A stretch of 64,000 nt of DNA, taken from the NCBI RefSeq assembly GCF_047663525.1, contig NC_092621.1, positions 9,048,501 to 9,112,500 on the forward strand. Direction: 5' to 3'. This document shows, one piece after another, positions 46,501 through 58,600 of this stretch. Position 1 is the first letter of the stretch; every line of letters begins with the position of its first letter. The translations under genes were made by a program, and so were the position numbers. Below the pieces are notes generated by a model. It was not told where the DNA came from and ran no database searches. It worked only from the letters and a program-made list of their open reading frames with translations. This stretch comes from Anas platyrhynchos (taxonomy: Eukaryota > Chordata > Aves > Anseriformes > Anatidae).

Positions 46501-49500
46501 CCTACAAAGCATGTAGGAAGGAAGTCAAGAAGCAAAGATGTCTGGAACTAAAACAGAAGCTGTGATCTGGCAGCAGCAGCTTGCCTGCACGCATACCAGA
46601 GGCACTCACTCCCATGCCTGCTCTCCATTTTTCACGTCACAGCTCCACACGCAGTCACTGACAATTGTTACTACATTGTGAATGAACAAAGCACCATCAG
46701 GGGATCAAGGAGAACAGCCCTTTGTGGTGCTACTTACTTGATTAAAACAAATCACTACATCTTTTTGTTGAGAAATGCCTTTTTTCTTAGTAATGAAACT
46801 TCCAACTTTTCTGCCACAGGCTAAAACTGTGATAATGTTTTTGTCCCTGATTTAAGCCTTCTTCTTGCATCCTGATTGCCTTTTTTTTCTTGCTTCCCAG
46901 TGCCCTTGGAACAAAGCTGGGTTTGAGTTATACCTGCTTTCATCTGCAGGTATGAGCATTTTGTCTGGGTGGTTTTGGTTGCTTAACGTGGAATGTTTTA
47001 CAACAACATCTGAGTTTAGTGTATTCTTAGAGTGGACTACAGTATCTGGCTGCGTAGAAGTAGTGCAGATGGTGTTGTGGGCTCTGCCTGTGCTTGCAGT
47101 GGGGATTGCCAGCATCACACCAACCTTGTTCACATTTTATTTGCTCTTAGGGAGGCTGAGCATGTTACAGATCCAGATTTTTTCACCTCTAAGGCTGGCT
47201 GTGCCCCTGCCTCAGGAGAAGATTGAATGATGAAGGCAACCTGGTACCAGAGGTCGTATTTCAGAAATTCATACAAGTAATACTGAAGAACAATGGCCTT
47301 GGGGAAGGAGGAGAAAGTGGGACAGGGATAAGGAGAAGCAATACACTTTGCCTGAATGAAGGAAAATGTATCTGATGAGGACAAGAGCAAAAAAAAAGGG
47401 GAAATGGCTTCAGCTTCTTCTCCTTCAGAGCATGGAAGAAGCCAACAGTTCAGACGTAAAGAGCAACTAGAACCTGGATGTTTTGCTGTGTATCCCACTG
47501 GAGTTTCTCATTGTACTGCAGCCTTGTGAACAAGGTTGTGGCATTTCTGCCTTCCTGGGGTTGCCCTGTCTATGGCAGGTCAGAAGTGTCGTGAGGGCTG
47601 TGCCCAGAGCGATGCTTGGTTCCCAGAAAGCCAAGGGAGCTGGGGGATGAGGAATCATGGGCCAGCAAGAGCCTGTGCCAGGCATCTCCCAGCTGTATGG
47701 GAGCAACGGAGCTTGGCTACATGTGCTACTAAAGCAGTTGCTGCAAACCTGTGTTTTTCAGATCCCAAAGGAAGCTTCTAAAAGCTGTGTGAAAAGTTAC
47801 TAAGACATGCAAGCCTATTGCCAGCAGGCTTAGCTTGGCTGTGCAGGGGTCTCCACATCTTTGAACACTGCTCAGATGTCCATGAGTGGAATAAAACTGA
47901 GCTGTCTGTTCTAAAGCTTTTGTCCATGGTCCTCAGTGCTCTGCCCTTCCCAAACCAAAACACTCTTCCTTCCACTGGCAGCTCTGAAGCAGCAGCCCCT
48001 CCAGTCAAAAGTCACTAATTTTACAGGTAGGCATCTGCACTTATCTTGTCCTCTTCCCTTACTATCTTCCTCCACTAATTTCAGCGTTTCTAAATCTCTA
48101 AAGCAGCAAATCTGCTACCATTCCTCTTGGGAAGCTATTGTGCAGGCTAAGGTCAAAAGAATCCAAGTCTTCCCAGCTTGCGTTTGGGAAACAAAGAGGA
48201 ACAGTGGGCATGGAAAACCCAGCTGAAAGCATTTGCATAATTTCTTACTGCCAGTAAAGGCCTGGCACCTTTACGTGGTCTCAACAACCAGATTTGGAGC
48301 AGTGAGCAGGCTAGCATATTTCACCAACATCACAGGTGCTTACAAATAAAACTTGACAAAGCCCTGGCATGATTTATGACTGCTGTTGTGGGTTTCGGGA
48401 ACTAATTTGAAACAAGAAACCTCATCTGTTGGATGCATTGCACAGAGAGACTCTCACCTACAGCTCCTGTTCTACTTAATATATGATAATCCATTGCAAG
48501 TTTCTTATTCATCAACAAAAACCCAGCTTTAATGCAGATTCTGCTGTAATTTTAAATAAGACTCTCCAATAAAAACTGCCACCTTTTCTCACAGCATGCA
48601 AAGAGTGCAATCCTGTTGACTCAGTGGGTTCCTGCCCCAGAATGTAGGTAAACAATACACAATTGTACTGATGCCTGTATGGAAAATAAAACAGAAATAC
48701 TCTGAAAGAAAGTATTCAGGTAAGAAATTCTTTGTTTACAGAGGTTTGTAGCACTGTCTGATGCTGTCATACAGACATGAGCCAAAGCAGCCCCAGCAAA
48801 GTATGACCACGCTGTTCACAGTGCAGAGGAGGTGTACAGCAAAGCATGCAGAGACGAATTATACACAAGTCTTCATTAAGTTAATCAGTATGGGGAAGAG
48901 GGCATTTTCAAAAAGAAGCAGGGGAACTACTGGGATAAAAGCAGCTAAGTCAGAACTAAGCTCTAAGATGGTCTGCTGTTCCATGAAGCAGCACTGTTTG
49001 CTCTCCTGCCGGTAGGAATACAACGTTACATGAGGATGCCCAGAGCAGTCAAGTAAAACATATCAAACCCCTGATTTTCATAGAATCACAGAATGGTTTG
49101 GGTTGGAAGGGACCTGAAAGCTCACCCAGGGACACGCCTCACCAGCCCAGGCTGCCCAAAGCCCCATCCAGCCTGGCCCTGAGCACCTCCAGGGATGGGG
49201 CAGCCACAGCTCCTCTGGGCAGCCTGGGCCAGGGCCTCACCATCCTTATGGTAAACATCTCATCTAAATTCTCCCCATTTGGTTTAAAACTACTCCCCCT
49301 TGTCCTATCACTGCCTGCCCAGGTAAAAGCCACTCTCTGGGGCGACCTCCCTCTGCCTCCTGCTGGCTGTATTGTCACTGGTCCTGGGCCCAGCTGTCCC
49401 CACGTCCCCCCAGGGGACAGGATGCAACACAGCACATAGTTTGGGAAGGGCCATTGCTGCTCTTGCTGTGTATTTGGCAGTAGGGGAACGGCAATGAACA

Positions 49501-49673
49501 TTGTCCTTGCCCATCTTAAGGCCATTAGGGATTGCAGCTTAGAGCACAGCTGAGTTTTCCAGTCCTTTACCTTGTCCGTGCCATCACGTTGTTCTTCTTG
49601 GGCTGCTGATTAACTGGGCTGCCCATGTTGCCGTTCTTCAGGGAGCCCTTCCGAGCCAGCTCCCTCTGCTTCT
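43512..49673 (-). CDS. FAM219A: FAM219A, four 3' coding exons (5' part outside window)
   Basis: A small conserved vertebrate protein of poorly known function; human length about 185 residues. Visible exons on the minus strand: 49,673-49,571; 45,215-45,135; 44,774-44,720; 43,670-43,512, all with GT/AG borders and matching phases (1, 2, 2, 0 at their 5' ends). They encode 132 residues, from Glu before KQRELARKGSLKNG to CMCCQATSSTACHIQ and stop. Features in order: basic segment (KKNNVMARTR), RLVVPNKGYSSLDQSPDEK, acidic DTDSDDDFDMSRYSSSGYSS, INQDLNIQLLKDGYRLDEIP, DDEDLDLIPP and a Cys-rich tail. Serines beside acidic runs look like phosphorylation sites. The first about 53 residues, ending MNYKPSPLQVKL in mammals, were not found before 64 kb. 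No membrane segment, no enzyme motif. Confidence 0.95.
45589..45620. repeat. 13-bp direct repeat pair
   Basis: gaaggtattctag occurs twice, 19 bp apart start to start, in a FAM219A intron. Confidence 0.9.
49079..49345 (-). repeat. CR1 LINE 3' end (reverse orientation), in FAM219A intron
   Basis: It starts with catagaatcacagaatggtt, then 'gggttggaagggacctgaaag', and continues through the 'ccaggctgcccaaagcc' and 'gagcacctccagggatgggg' blocks to 'ttgtcctatcactgcctgcc'. It is the longest and best preserved CR1 copy here, in the same orientation as FAM219A and some 225 bp past a coding exon's donor site. Confidence 0.95.
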
Positions 49674-52600
49674 CTGCATATGGGATACAAAGGGGAAAAG
49701 CAGAATTAGGGCACCAGCCTGGCAGGTCACCATACAGCTACAGAAACCCAGACCTGACAGCAGCAAAAGGCATGGCAGAATTAACAACACAGGATGTGAC
49801 CACTCCATCTCCCAAGCAGACACAGCAGAGGCTGGAGGAGCTGTGTCCTGTTGCCTCCCAAGTCCTTAGGGGTTAAATCTCATACGCCCTGCTGACCAGC
49901 AGCCTGCTGACCAGGCCACACCACGATGGCCATGGAGCTTCTGCATGCAGGCCGGGACTGTCCCACTGGGGCTGAGGAAAGGCAGAACTCCTGCCTCTGT
50001 GCAGCTACGGGCAAGGGAATTTATCCTTTTACATTTCCTCCTATTCAGGCTGTCACCGAGGGGCCCAGCTGGGACAGGAAAGAGCCTCCAACAATGCAGC
50101 ACCATCATTTAGCGTTAGTCCGGCCTAGCTTGACACCATGCCTGAGTTATTATCACTTCCCTGGCTGGCAACTCAATGGACTAGCACACCCCACAGCAGA
50201 AAATGTTGCTGCCTCCCCTTCTTCTCCTCCTGACAGCCGGTGATGTCCCCAGTGTGTCTTTCTCTTTTGTCTCATACGGAATCTTGCGAGCTTTATTTCT
50301 TTAAGAAAAATAAAAAAGCTTCACGTTGTGCAGCTGCGTTTTTAAACAGGATATTGTTTGCTTAATTTTCAAAGCATGGTCTATTTGCTGCTGAAATGTA
50401 CCTTAAACCTCTGACGCTACGTGGGGTTTTCTTTGCGTATTCATTGCAAGAGGGGATTAAAATTAGCTTCTCATTTAGGAGAGGCTATTTCTTTTCTTAA
50501 TAACTTCTCACCACAGGATCATAACCAGAGTTCAGGTCCAAAAGCTAAGCCTTCTGCAGGAATGCAGCATTTTTGCTGTATTAAATCATCCTTGCCTCCA
50601 GGATAGAAGGGATAGGAGCCCATCTGTGATGGGCTGTCATATAAACTGTTAGTCAATTTTCAATTCAAAGTCCTTCCTTATTTCTTTTGGGAAACTGTTG
50701 AGTTAGCAATTGGCCACGAAAGCTGAGCTAACTGCCCCAAACTTACCCTGTGATGCCAGGCAAGTCTGGTAGGGAAAAGCAGAGTGTGAGATCAGCAAGG
50801 CAGGAAAGGCCTGGTTAAAAACATTCTCCAGAGTGTGAGAAAATGTTGGAAACTACTTTTGTGTCATGCCTGAATAATAGAGGTTTACCAGACTGCTGGC
50901 TGGGGAACCTGAATAGTGAATTCGTTTTGCTTCTCCTTCCCCTGGGGTGTGTGAAATGTGCTGATATATTCTTCTCTTGCAGGTTTTATTCCCCTTGGGG
51001 AGAAAAGCACCTGTTGCTTGTTGTGGGAAAGCTGCGTGCCTACCCGGGTGTGCAAGTGCGAGGCGGGCCAACTCTCTCCTTACCACAGGGGTAAGAGCAA
51101 GGAGATGTGTCCAAGGCCCCCTTTTTTGACAGACAAACAGCAGAGATGCCTAGATACTGTGGTAATGCATTTGGCTGAGGAACCTGCAGAGAAGGGTACA
51201 TACTCATACAAACCATGCCCAGCGCTGCTCCTGCTGACAGCAGAGGTAAATAAAAGCTCATTGAAGTTGGCAGGGGAAGGACCAGACCTATAACTCTCTT
51301 TGGCACGGGCAACAAAGAGACTGATAGAGTATCAAAGTCAAAACCTTAAATCACAGTAATTTCTCATGACTGGAACTTGCAAATGCAGTGGTTATCTTTG
51401 TCTCCAGAAAAAAAAAAAAAAGGAAAAAAAAAAAGGCTGGTATTTTGCAGGCCACGTGAATGGCGCTATTCAAACATGGAGGGATAAAGTGGGGTTTTAT
51501 GGAGGCAAAGGTTTACAACCCTAAATACAAAACAGCTCCCACCCATCTACACATGGAGCTCTAGTGGCTGGCCACAAATATGCAGTGCTAAAACAAGTTG
51601 CCAATACTTCAAGGTGCTGTATAATCCACAAAAAGCACATAACTCAGACACAAGGTTACAGATTTCATTTTCTGTCAAGACAGTTGAGGCTTGCCTGAGC
51701 CTTTTAAATGTACTGGTGCTCTCTGATTCCTATTGATTACTCACTACAAGCACTAATGCTGTTTTCCTATTCAGATTACTCATTCAGTTGATGAATATGG
51801 GCTTTAGCTAAGTGTCTTCTTCCTTCAGGAGGTCTCCCCATGACTATTTCTCTGCTCTTACTGAGTGATAATTCAATGTGTGAGGCTGAATGATACAGAC
51901 ATGTCCTATTTAACCCCTTCTTTCATGTACTTAGTGGCTTGGAGCAAATATTCCCAGAGCAATAGCACTGCAGGAATACAGTGTCATTTTGACATCCATG
52001 CCTGTGTCCCCAGACAAATTTCTTAATCATGAATCAACAGGTCAGCTCCCTCTTGGATGCTATGATTCCTGAGTCCCTGGTGGCCAAACAGCAAAAGATA
52101 GGAGGGAGAACAGGAGGTCTGTCCAGCCCTGGAGTGACAGGACAAGCTCCTGGAAGGTGGGGAAGATGTGTATGAGTCACTTCAGGCTTGGAGGCAAGGA
52201 AATGAGCTAACCAAGTCTTACAATATTATGGATGATCTGCTGCTACTTCCACCCACTACCCTGAAGTAATTCTGGGCAGCCTTGCACAACAACAACCGGG
52301 TCCATGAGAATGGTGGGCTTTCAGTGCCCATTTTCTACTTGGTGCTTCCTCCTGGCCTAGCGAGGTGAAGTTGGTGAACCCCACTTATAGATAGTGAGCT
52401 CTTTCTAAGGTTTTCATCTTGTTTAGTTTTAGCTCCCAGATGTTTATTTTAAGGCCAGAGCTCCACATGTTAAATATCTAAGCTCCTTTTAGAAATGTGA
52501 TTGGCTTAGGCAGTTCTGATGATGTTACTTTCAAGGTCCAACATGTTTACAAAAAAACTGTAAATTCACAAATAGGTTCTCATAGAAGTTGCAATCAAAT

Positions 52601-55600
52601 GCATGTAGCAGCACTGTAAAGAGAAGGTGAGAGAAGGAACAACAGCCTAGTCTTGAAAAGTAAACAGCTTTTTTCTTTACAGGCTGCCCCATACTGGCTG
52701 ACATTAGACCCAAATGAGCATGAATCCCAACACCATCACCCTTCAGTGACCCGACTGTGTTAATCCTTGTGTGAAAGCTGGGAACCAAGCCTGTGGGCAA
52801 TTCTCAAGGTTAGGACTGCATGAAAAACAAAGGTGCTCTTTCCTTCTGAGTATCCCAGGCTCTCTGGTATGGTAGTCAAGTAATCCCCATTGGACTTAAA
52901 CGACACCTATGTTCCTGCTTGTCTCCCTAAAAGCCTGAAGGGCACAGCTTGAGACACGAGGGGCATGGTCCCACCACAGAGGATAGGCTTAGTTTGTCTT
53001 CTGCCGTTGGCAACTTCTGGCACTGGCTATGCAGAGGCTCTCCATGTCTGGGACTGCCTGTGCTGCCTGTGGTATTACAGTACGTGCAAATGAACTTCCA
53101 GGAAAGCAACACAGCCTGATGGAAAATCGATGCCGACCCTACAAAACCACCTAATTCTGGGCAACTCCTAGGCACCAGAAGAATGAGGAAGGGTTGTTAA
53201 CAGGCACTGGTGCCAAATGCAGAGAAAATGGGACACACAAGAACAAATGAAGGAACGGAAGACTGTGATTCCCAGACACCAGTTATTTCGTGCCTGCTGA
53301 GCTGGCTGTTTGATGATCAGTAAAAAGCTAATACGGCAGAGATACAAGGTGAATGACAGAGACTTGGAGATTGGGAAACCAGAATGAAACAAGGCTGTTC
53401 TCCAGCTATTTCAGAGAAATTGCTAACTGTTGGCAGTAAAAGGGCATTATAAAAGCAGAGCTCCAACAATGCTCTTAACGTGGCATTTACAAGTATTTGA
53501 AATGAGCTGTTCAGCTTTCATTTCACTTGGCTGTTACACTTTTTATCATTGAACCTAGTGAAATATTCACACCCATGTGGTTTGCCATCCCCTTCCCATG
53601 AAGCGGTTGGTTATGGGTGAGTGAGCATACTGTAAGTACAGATGTGATGCAGAGCCAACAGGCAAGCAATCCCAGCTGGGCTGGCAGAGATGGGGGTGAG
53701 ACAGCTTCACCCAAATCTGAGTTCCTGCTGGCTTTTCACTCATTTTCCAGACAGGTGCTTCCTGTGCACGACAGAACAGAGTCTGGGAGGGTATGAAGCA
53801 GCCAGTGTGTGCCTTTAACATTAAAAAGTATGCTCAATTAGGAGTCTGAAGACCATGTCTGATCATTACTAGGGCTGCTGTGTTGGGTAATCTACCTGGC
53901 TCTATGCTTGAGTGCAGCAAACTTCTGTTTCAGTGGAGAGTTCATAGAGCACAGAGAGCTGTGCCTTCAGCCTGATGTGCTGGGGATTGTGTCTGCACCA
54001 CTTCCACCTAAACTAATCCTGCACATTGTGTTGGAAGAGGAAAGTGTGGAGTGACACACACATGTGTGTGTGTGTGTGTGTGTGTGTGTACGTGGGGAGG
54101 GGTCCAGAATCCTCTCAATACCCCTATACATCTCTGAATAGCAGGAGGTGCAATGCAGAGTTGTTACCTGTTCAACTGGCTGGATGTGTTTGGTTCCTTT
54201 GTGACAAGAGAAGATAGTAATGGAGCATGCGAAGCAGAATGAACTTACACGATTGTGTCTACGTAAAACATCAGAGCTGAATAAATCATTACAATCATTC
54301 TTCTGGATTCAGTATTTAACAAAATCATAACCAGTTTTAATTACATTTTCAAAAAAAAAAATTGTTTTTTTTTGCTTTTAAATGGAATTCTGAGCAGCTT
54401 CTTTGGTACACGTTGCTATGGGTGGCATTGGTTTTGTCTACACCCTGTCCTAACCAGAAATGGTAAAAAATAGCATACATTTTGGTCTCCTGCAGAACTG
54501 TTCCTTTTGCAGTATCAGGCAAGGCAGACAAGGAATTTGGTGAGCATCAGCTCGTGCTATGCTGAAGATCTATTTGGAGGGTCTGAATCCCCAAATCCAC
54601 GCTTCCAGCTGTCTCAAGATGCTGACTCTGACTATGGTCAGACAGCTTGAGTTGAGAGTGGTTTAGGATGCTGTTGTGTCTCACTGCCACAGTGCAGTGG
54701 GTGTCCCCCTCATTTAAGGCAGCCTGATCTGCACAAATGCTGGCTGGTGGCAGATGAGGCTGATTTGCTTCCTTAGCACTGTGTGTTGGAAGCAGGCAGG
54801 CACTACCTGCTCCTGTCTTTGCTGAGAGCTGCCGGCTGAGCCTCACCACCTCAGCTGCTTGTGAACCTGCCTCAGTGGGAGGAGACGGAGCTTCCTGGGG
54901 ACTGTGCAGTGTGGGTCCATGGGATCTGATGCAGTGGGAAGACAAAGAGAAAGTAATCCAATGTGACAGAGTTGTATTTTTCCACCTTCAAGATCTATGA
55001 AATGAGATTTTGGGATGTATTTGCTCCTTTGTCCCCCAACTGTCAGCCGAGACCATTTCAGAGGCTGAGGACTGCAGCGGCTCCCTGATGAATTCCACCT
55101 TCTCAAGCAAGACGAGAATTTAAATTGCACAGTAAACAAAATTAATCTGTCTGTTCACATCCCGCTGAATGATCAACAGAGTCATGAACAAACGAAGGGA
55201 GAACGAATAAAATGCTGACTTCAACGTCCACTTGGAGCCCAAGCCCTGGGCCCAGTTCAGCATCATTCAACCCAGGGACGTCGGCATGCATCTACTTAAC
55301 ACTGAAACCATCCTGAAATTTCACCTCTGACAGAGAACGTTTGGCAGCTGGGACTGTGCCACTCCTTGGAGAGATCTCAGGGTGCACTTCAATAGGGGCT
55401 CTGCCTGCACGCTGTATAGAAAGGGAGGTAGATGAATGCTGTGTGCTGTGGCTATGCTGGTGCCGATGGGGGCTGTGCTCCCCAGGGAGATTTGGAGCGC
55501 GTGTGTGTGACCATGCGGGTGGCATTAGCACGGCTGTGGCTTTGTCTCCCTGAACCAGAAAAAAAGGCAAAAGAAAAGTGATTTTTACTAAATAGGGGGA

Positions 55601-58600
55601 ACAGAAATGAAAAGGGTCTGTCCGTGGCCTGCCCGCTGCTCTGAACACAAGGAATATGGTTTAAAGCTGGTATGTGCTGATCGCTGGCTGGCACTGATTA
55701 CTCAGAACGGGCTGCATGAATTGGCATTGTTTCACCCAGCTTCAAAAAGGCTCTTCACATAAGTAGGGGTCAGACAGCTAAGTCATCCAGCTCCAAACTT
55801 GGGAAAGTTGTGCAAGACATTATTTTTACCAAGAGCACCTTGATTTTGCTGACCCAGCCAAACTTGGGGAGATTAGCAAGCTATGTCTAATTGTGAGAAC
55901 TCTCAACAAGAACAGGCATACAAATCCGTCCTCCAAGGTCCCTCCTGGACCAGGTTTTAAGCACCAAAGTAGCTGCTTTTTCTTCTGTTTTGCTGCTCTG
56001 GCTGCTGCTCTGTCCCTTTGCCATGACAGAGAGCTGGCACAAACCCTGCCAGGCAGTAATTTTAAGCTGATGGCCTGACCAGAGACAGAAGTGGTATGCA
56101 GTACAGCACAGAGACTATGTTTGTGTCTCTCTTCTGAGGATGCAGCTCGTAACTTATAACACAGGAGCTCCTACAACCAGCAGTCAGTGCGCTGCCTGCA
56201 CAGCAATGCGGGGCTAACTCCTGGGGAATGCTCTTCTGGAGCGCTGCCTCCACAAGTTGGGGAGGTTTCTGTGTGGCCAGGTTGATGTTACTTTTTGAAT
56301 TTCCCTTCAGAAAACATGACACTAAATGCCATGCTTTTCCTTGGCACAGAGGAGGACAGGTAAATGACTGCTCCGGTCCTCCAAAGCTAGAATCCACTCC
56401 CACCACAAGCATCTCACAAATTGGCTTTATGTTCCAACAGCATGCCCCCGTACCCTAGACACTCTGTCCCAGCCCCAAAGCTCATCTATCTGACCTTCAC
56501 GTGATTATAGGAAAGAAAGATTTCTTTGTTTATATCCACTATTGGGCTCTGACATGAAGGAGAGCTGGGTATCCAGTGCAGCTAGCTATCCAGCAAAGAA
56601 AACCTTACGCTTGTAAACATTAGGGAAATAATTTACTGTTTTGAACACAGCCCATTTTGCCTCTTTATGGCACGGTGTAATCATGAATCACCTTTGTGAA
56701 GCAGTAAGCTATATTTTACTGATGGAAGGAACTACTTAACTGCTTTACCTTTAAGCCACGTAAATCATCTGTGGCAGTGGGGAAGCAGAAGATGGGGACT
56801 CCTGGCTCCCCGTCCTCTCCCTGCTCTGTCTCTGCAGCCATCTTATTCAGACAGGTTGTGACTACGTAGCAGCAGGCAGCAACTGATCTCTCTTCAGATT
56901 CCAGCATCTAGCTATCTGGGCTGATTTCAAATGCATCTGTTGTCGCAGCTCCCAGCTCACAAGGGCATTTTGTTGTGATTCAGCTTGTGCTTTTTCACTT
57001 ATTAAAGATTGAGACTTTTATTCCTAATGGCTGCAAAACACCAAATATAAAGATTTCATCCATCACTGTCAAAACTGGAATGTATGAATAGCATCAGTTT
57101 TATTTAAATGTATTTTTTTCTTCTGTCATATTTACCTTCAGAAAGATATATTTTTTGGTATTTTCAACTATTTTTCAAAGAATATTTTTCCTACCAGCCA
57201 AAAGAACAAACATAGATATCTGGGGAAGTGCTTGCAGCCTGACAAGCCCAGCTGAAAAGTTTCGGTTTATAAAGTCAACTCTACAAAATATAATCCATAA
57301 ACTTGAGTTACTCTCTCCCTTTACATATTTTGAAGGGACAGAGAAAATTAAGTTATTTCATCCGGAAAGACTTCTGCAGATGCGCCTTCAACATTATTTC
57401 TACTCAGTTGAATACAGTCTTAAGACAAAGTCATTTGCTTGTTCTGAGTCTGCTGCTTGGTGTATTAGATAAAAAATAAATAATAAAAAAGTAGTCTGTT
57501 AAATGCAATTTAATTCTTATTGGTAATAGCTGTCTTCATTTAAAGCATCACTTATGCTAAAGGCACAGCAATAATCTACCAGAGAAACAGAGTCAATCTT
57601 CATGCCCACATCACATTTGTTATGGTCCTGAAGTTCTGTGAAGAAGCATTAAGGTCACTGATGCATGCAGTAAGTGTGGTGTGTATTTAGGAGAGTAGCA
57701 CACGGACAGTACAAATTTGCTTAGCTGAATACTCACGGTCTTCAGTTACAGAGATCATCGTGCAGTGCATATTTGTATAAAAAACACTTGAACAGAGCTT
57801 GACATAAGTGGGCTTGAACTGCATATACACTTAATCAAGTTTCCATGCTTGTTTGAGTCTAAAATACACACTAAATGATTCGTCTATGGTAGGGAGCATG
57901 TGTTTTATAGCCTATATAAACTACAGATTGAATTTATTTTTAATATGTTGTAATTGGGAAAGCTTTCGCTAGCTGGCAGATACCACGGGTTGGAATGACT
58001 TGTTGGGTTCCCATCCAGAAAACAAAACAAATACGGACAGAAGTGCTAATGCCCCAGGCAGCACGCAGGCTTGGAAGGGACTCTCAGCTCGCTGACTCCA
58101 GCATCGTGCTTGGAAAAAACCTTTGGATTTTTCCTGTTCCCAGAACTGGACTACAGCTGACAGTCCCAGTCGTGTTTCTGGCCTTGATTTAGCAGCAAAA
58201 TTTCAAACATTTGATCCACTCTGCTTTATCATTTGCTGCACTGGCTTTCTGCAACCCTATGCATTTCAAACAAAACTATACATTTTCTACCTAATAAAAT
58301 TAAAAAGTGTAAGGCAAGGGGGCTGGTTAACACACTGAATGGATGGGTACTCTTCACTCCATCATGTTTGACAAATGCCTGCTCTATTGTTTTCTTCTCT
58401 GGGAAAGGGAGAGTGTTCCTAACTTAGCACGCCACCCTACAAATATTCTCTTTGCTAGATGAGGACTTTCCGGCATTGTTTCACTAGATGAATTGCCTGT
58501 TTACTGTGAATCTTTGTGGGAGAACAGGATACATACGACCCGGGGTGCCTCTTCCTGCTATTCAGTTTGTCAGCCCGAGTCCTGGCTGTTTGGAACAGCA

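Noticed and set aside
50735-50800. GGTAAGTTT donor-like site on the minus strand preceded by an acceptor-like stretch, considered as a FAM219A exon
   Set aside because: The enclosed sequence translates to nothing like FAM219A in any phase.
56716-56907. Minus-strand exon-like frame with an AAG|GTAAAG donor, considered as a 5' exon of FAM219A
   Set aside because: It does not resemble the FAM219A N-terminus, and the stretch with gggagccaggagtccc and ctgccacagatgattta looks like a decayed MIR/L3-type repeat.
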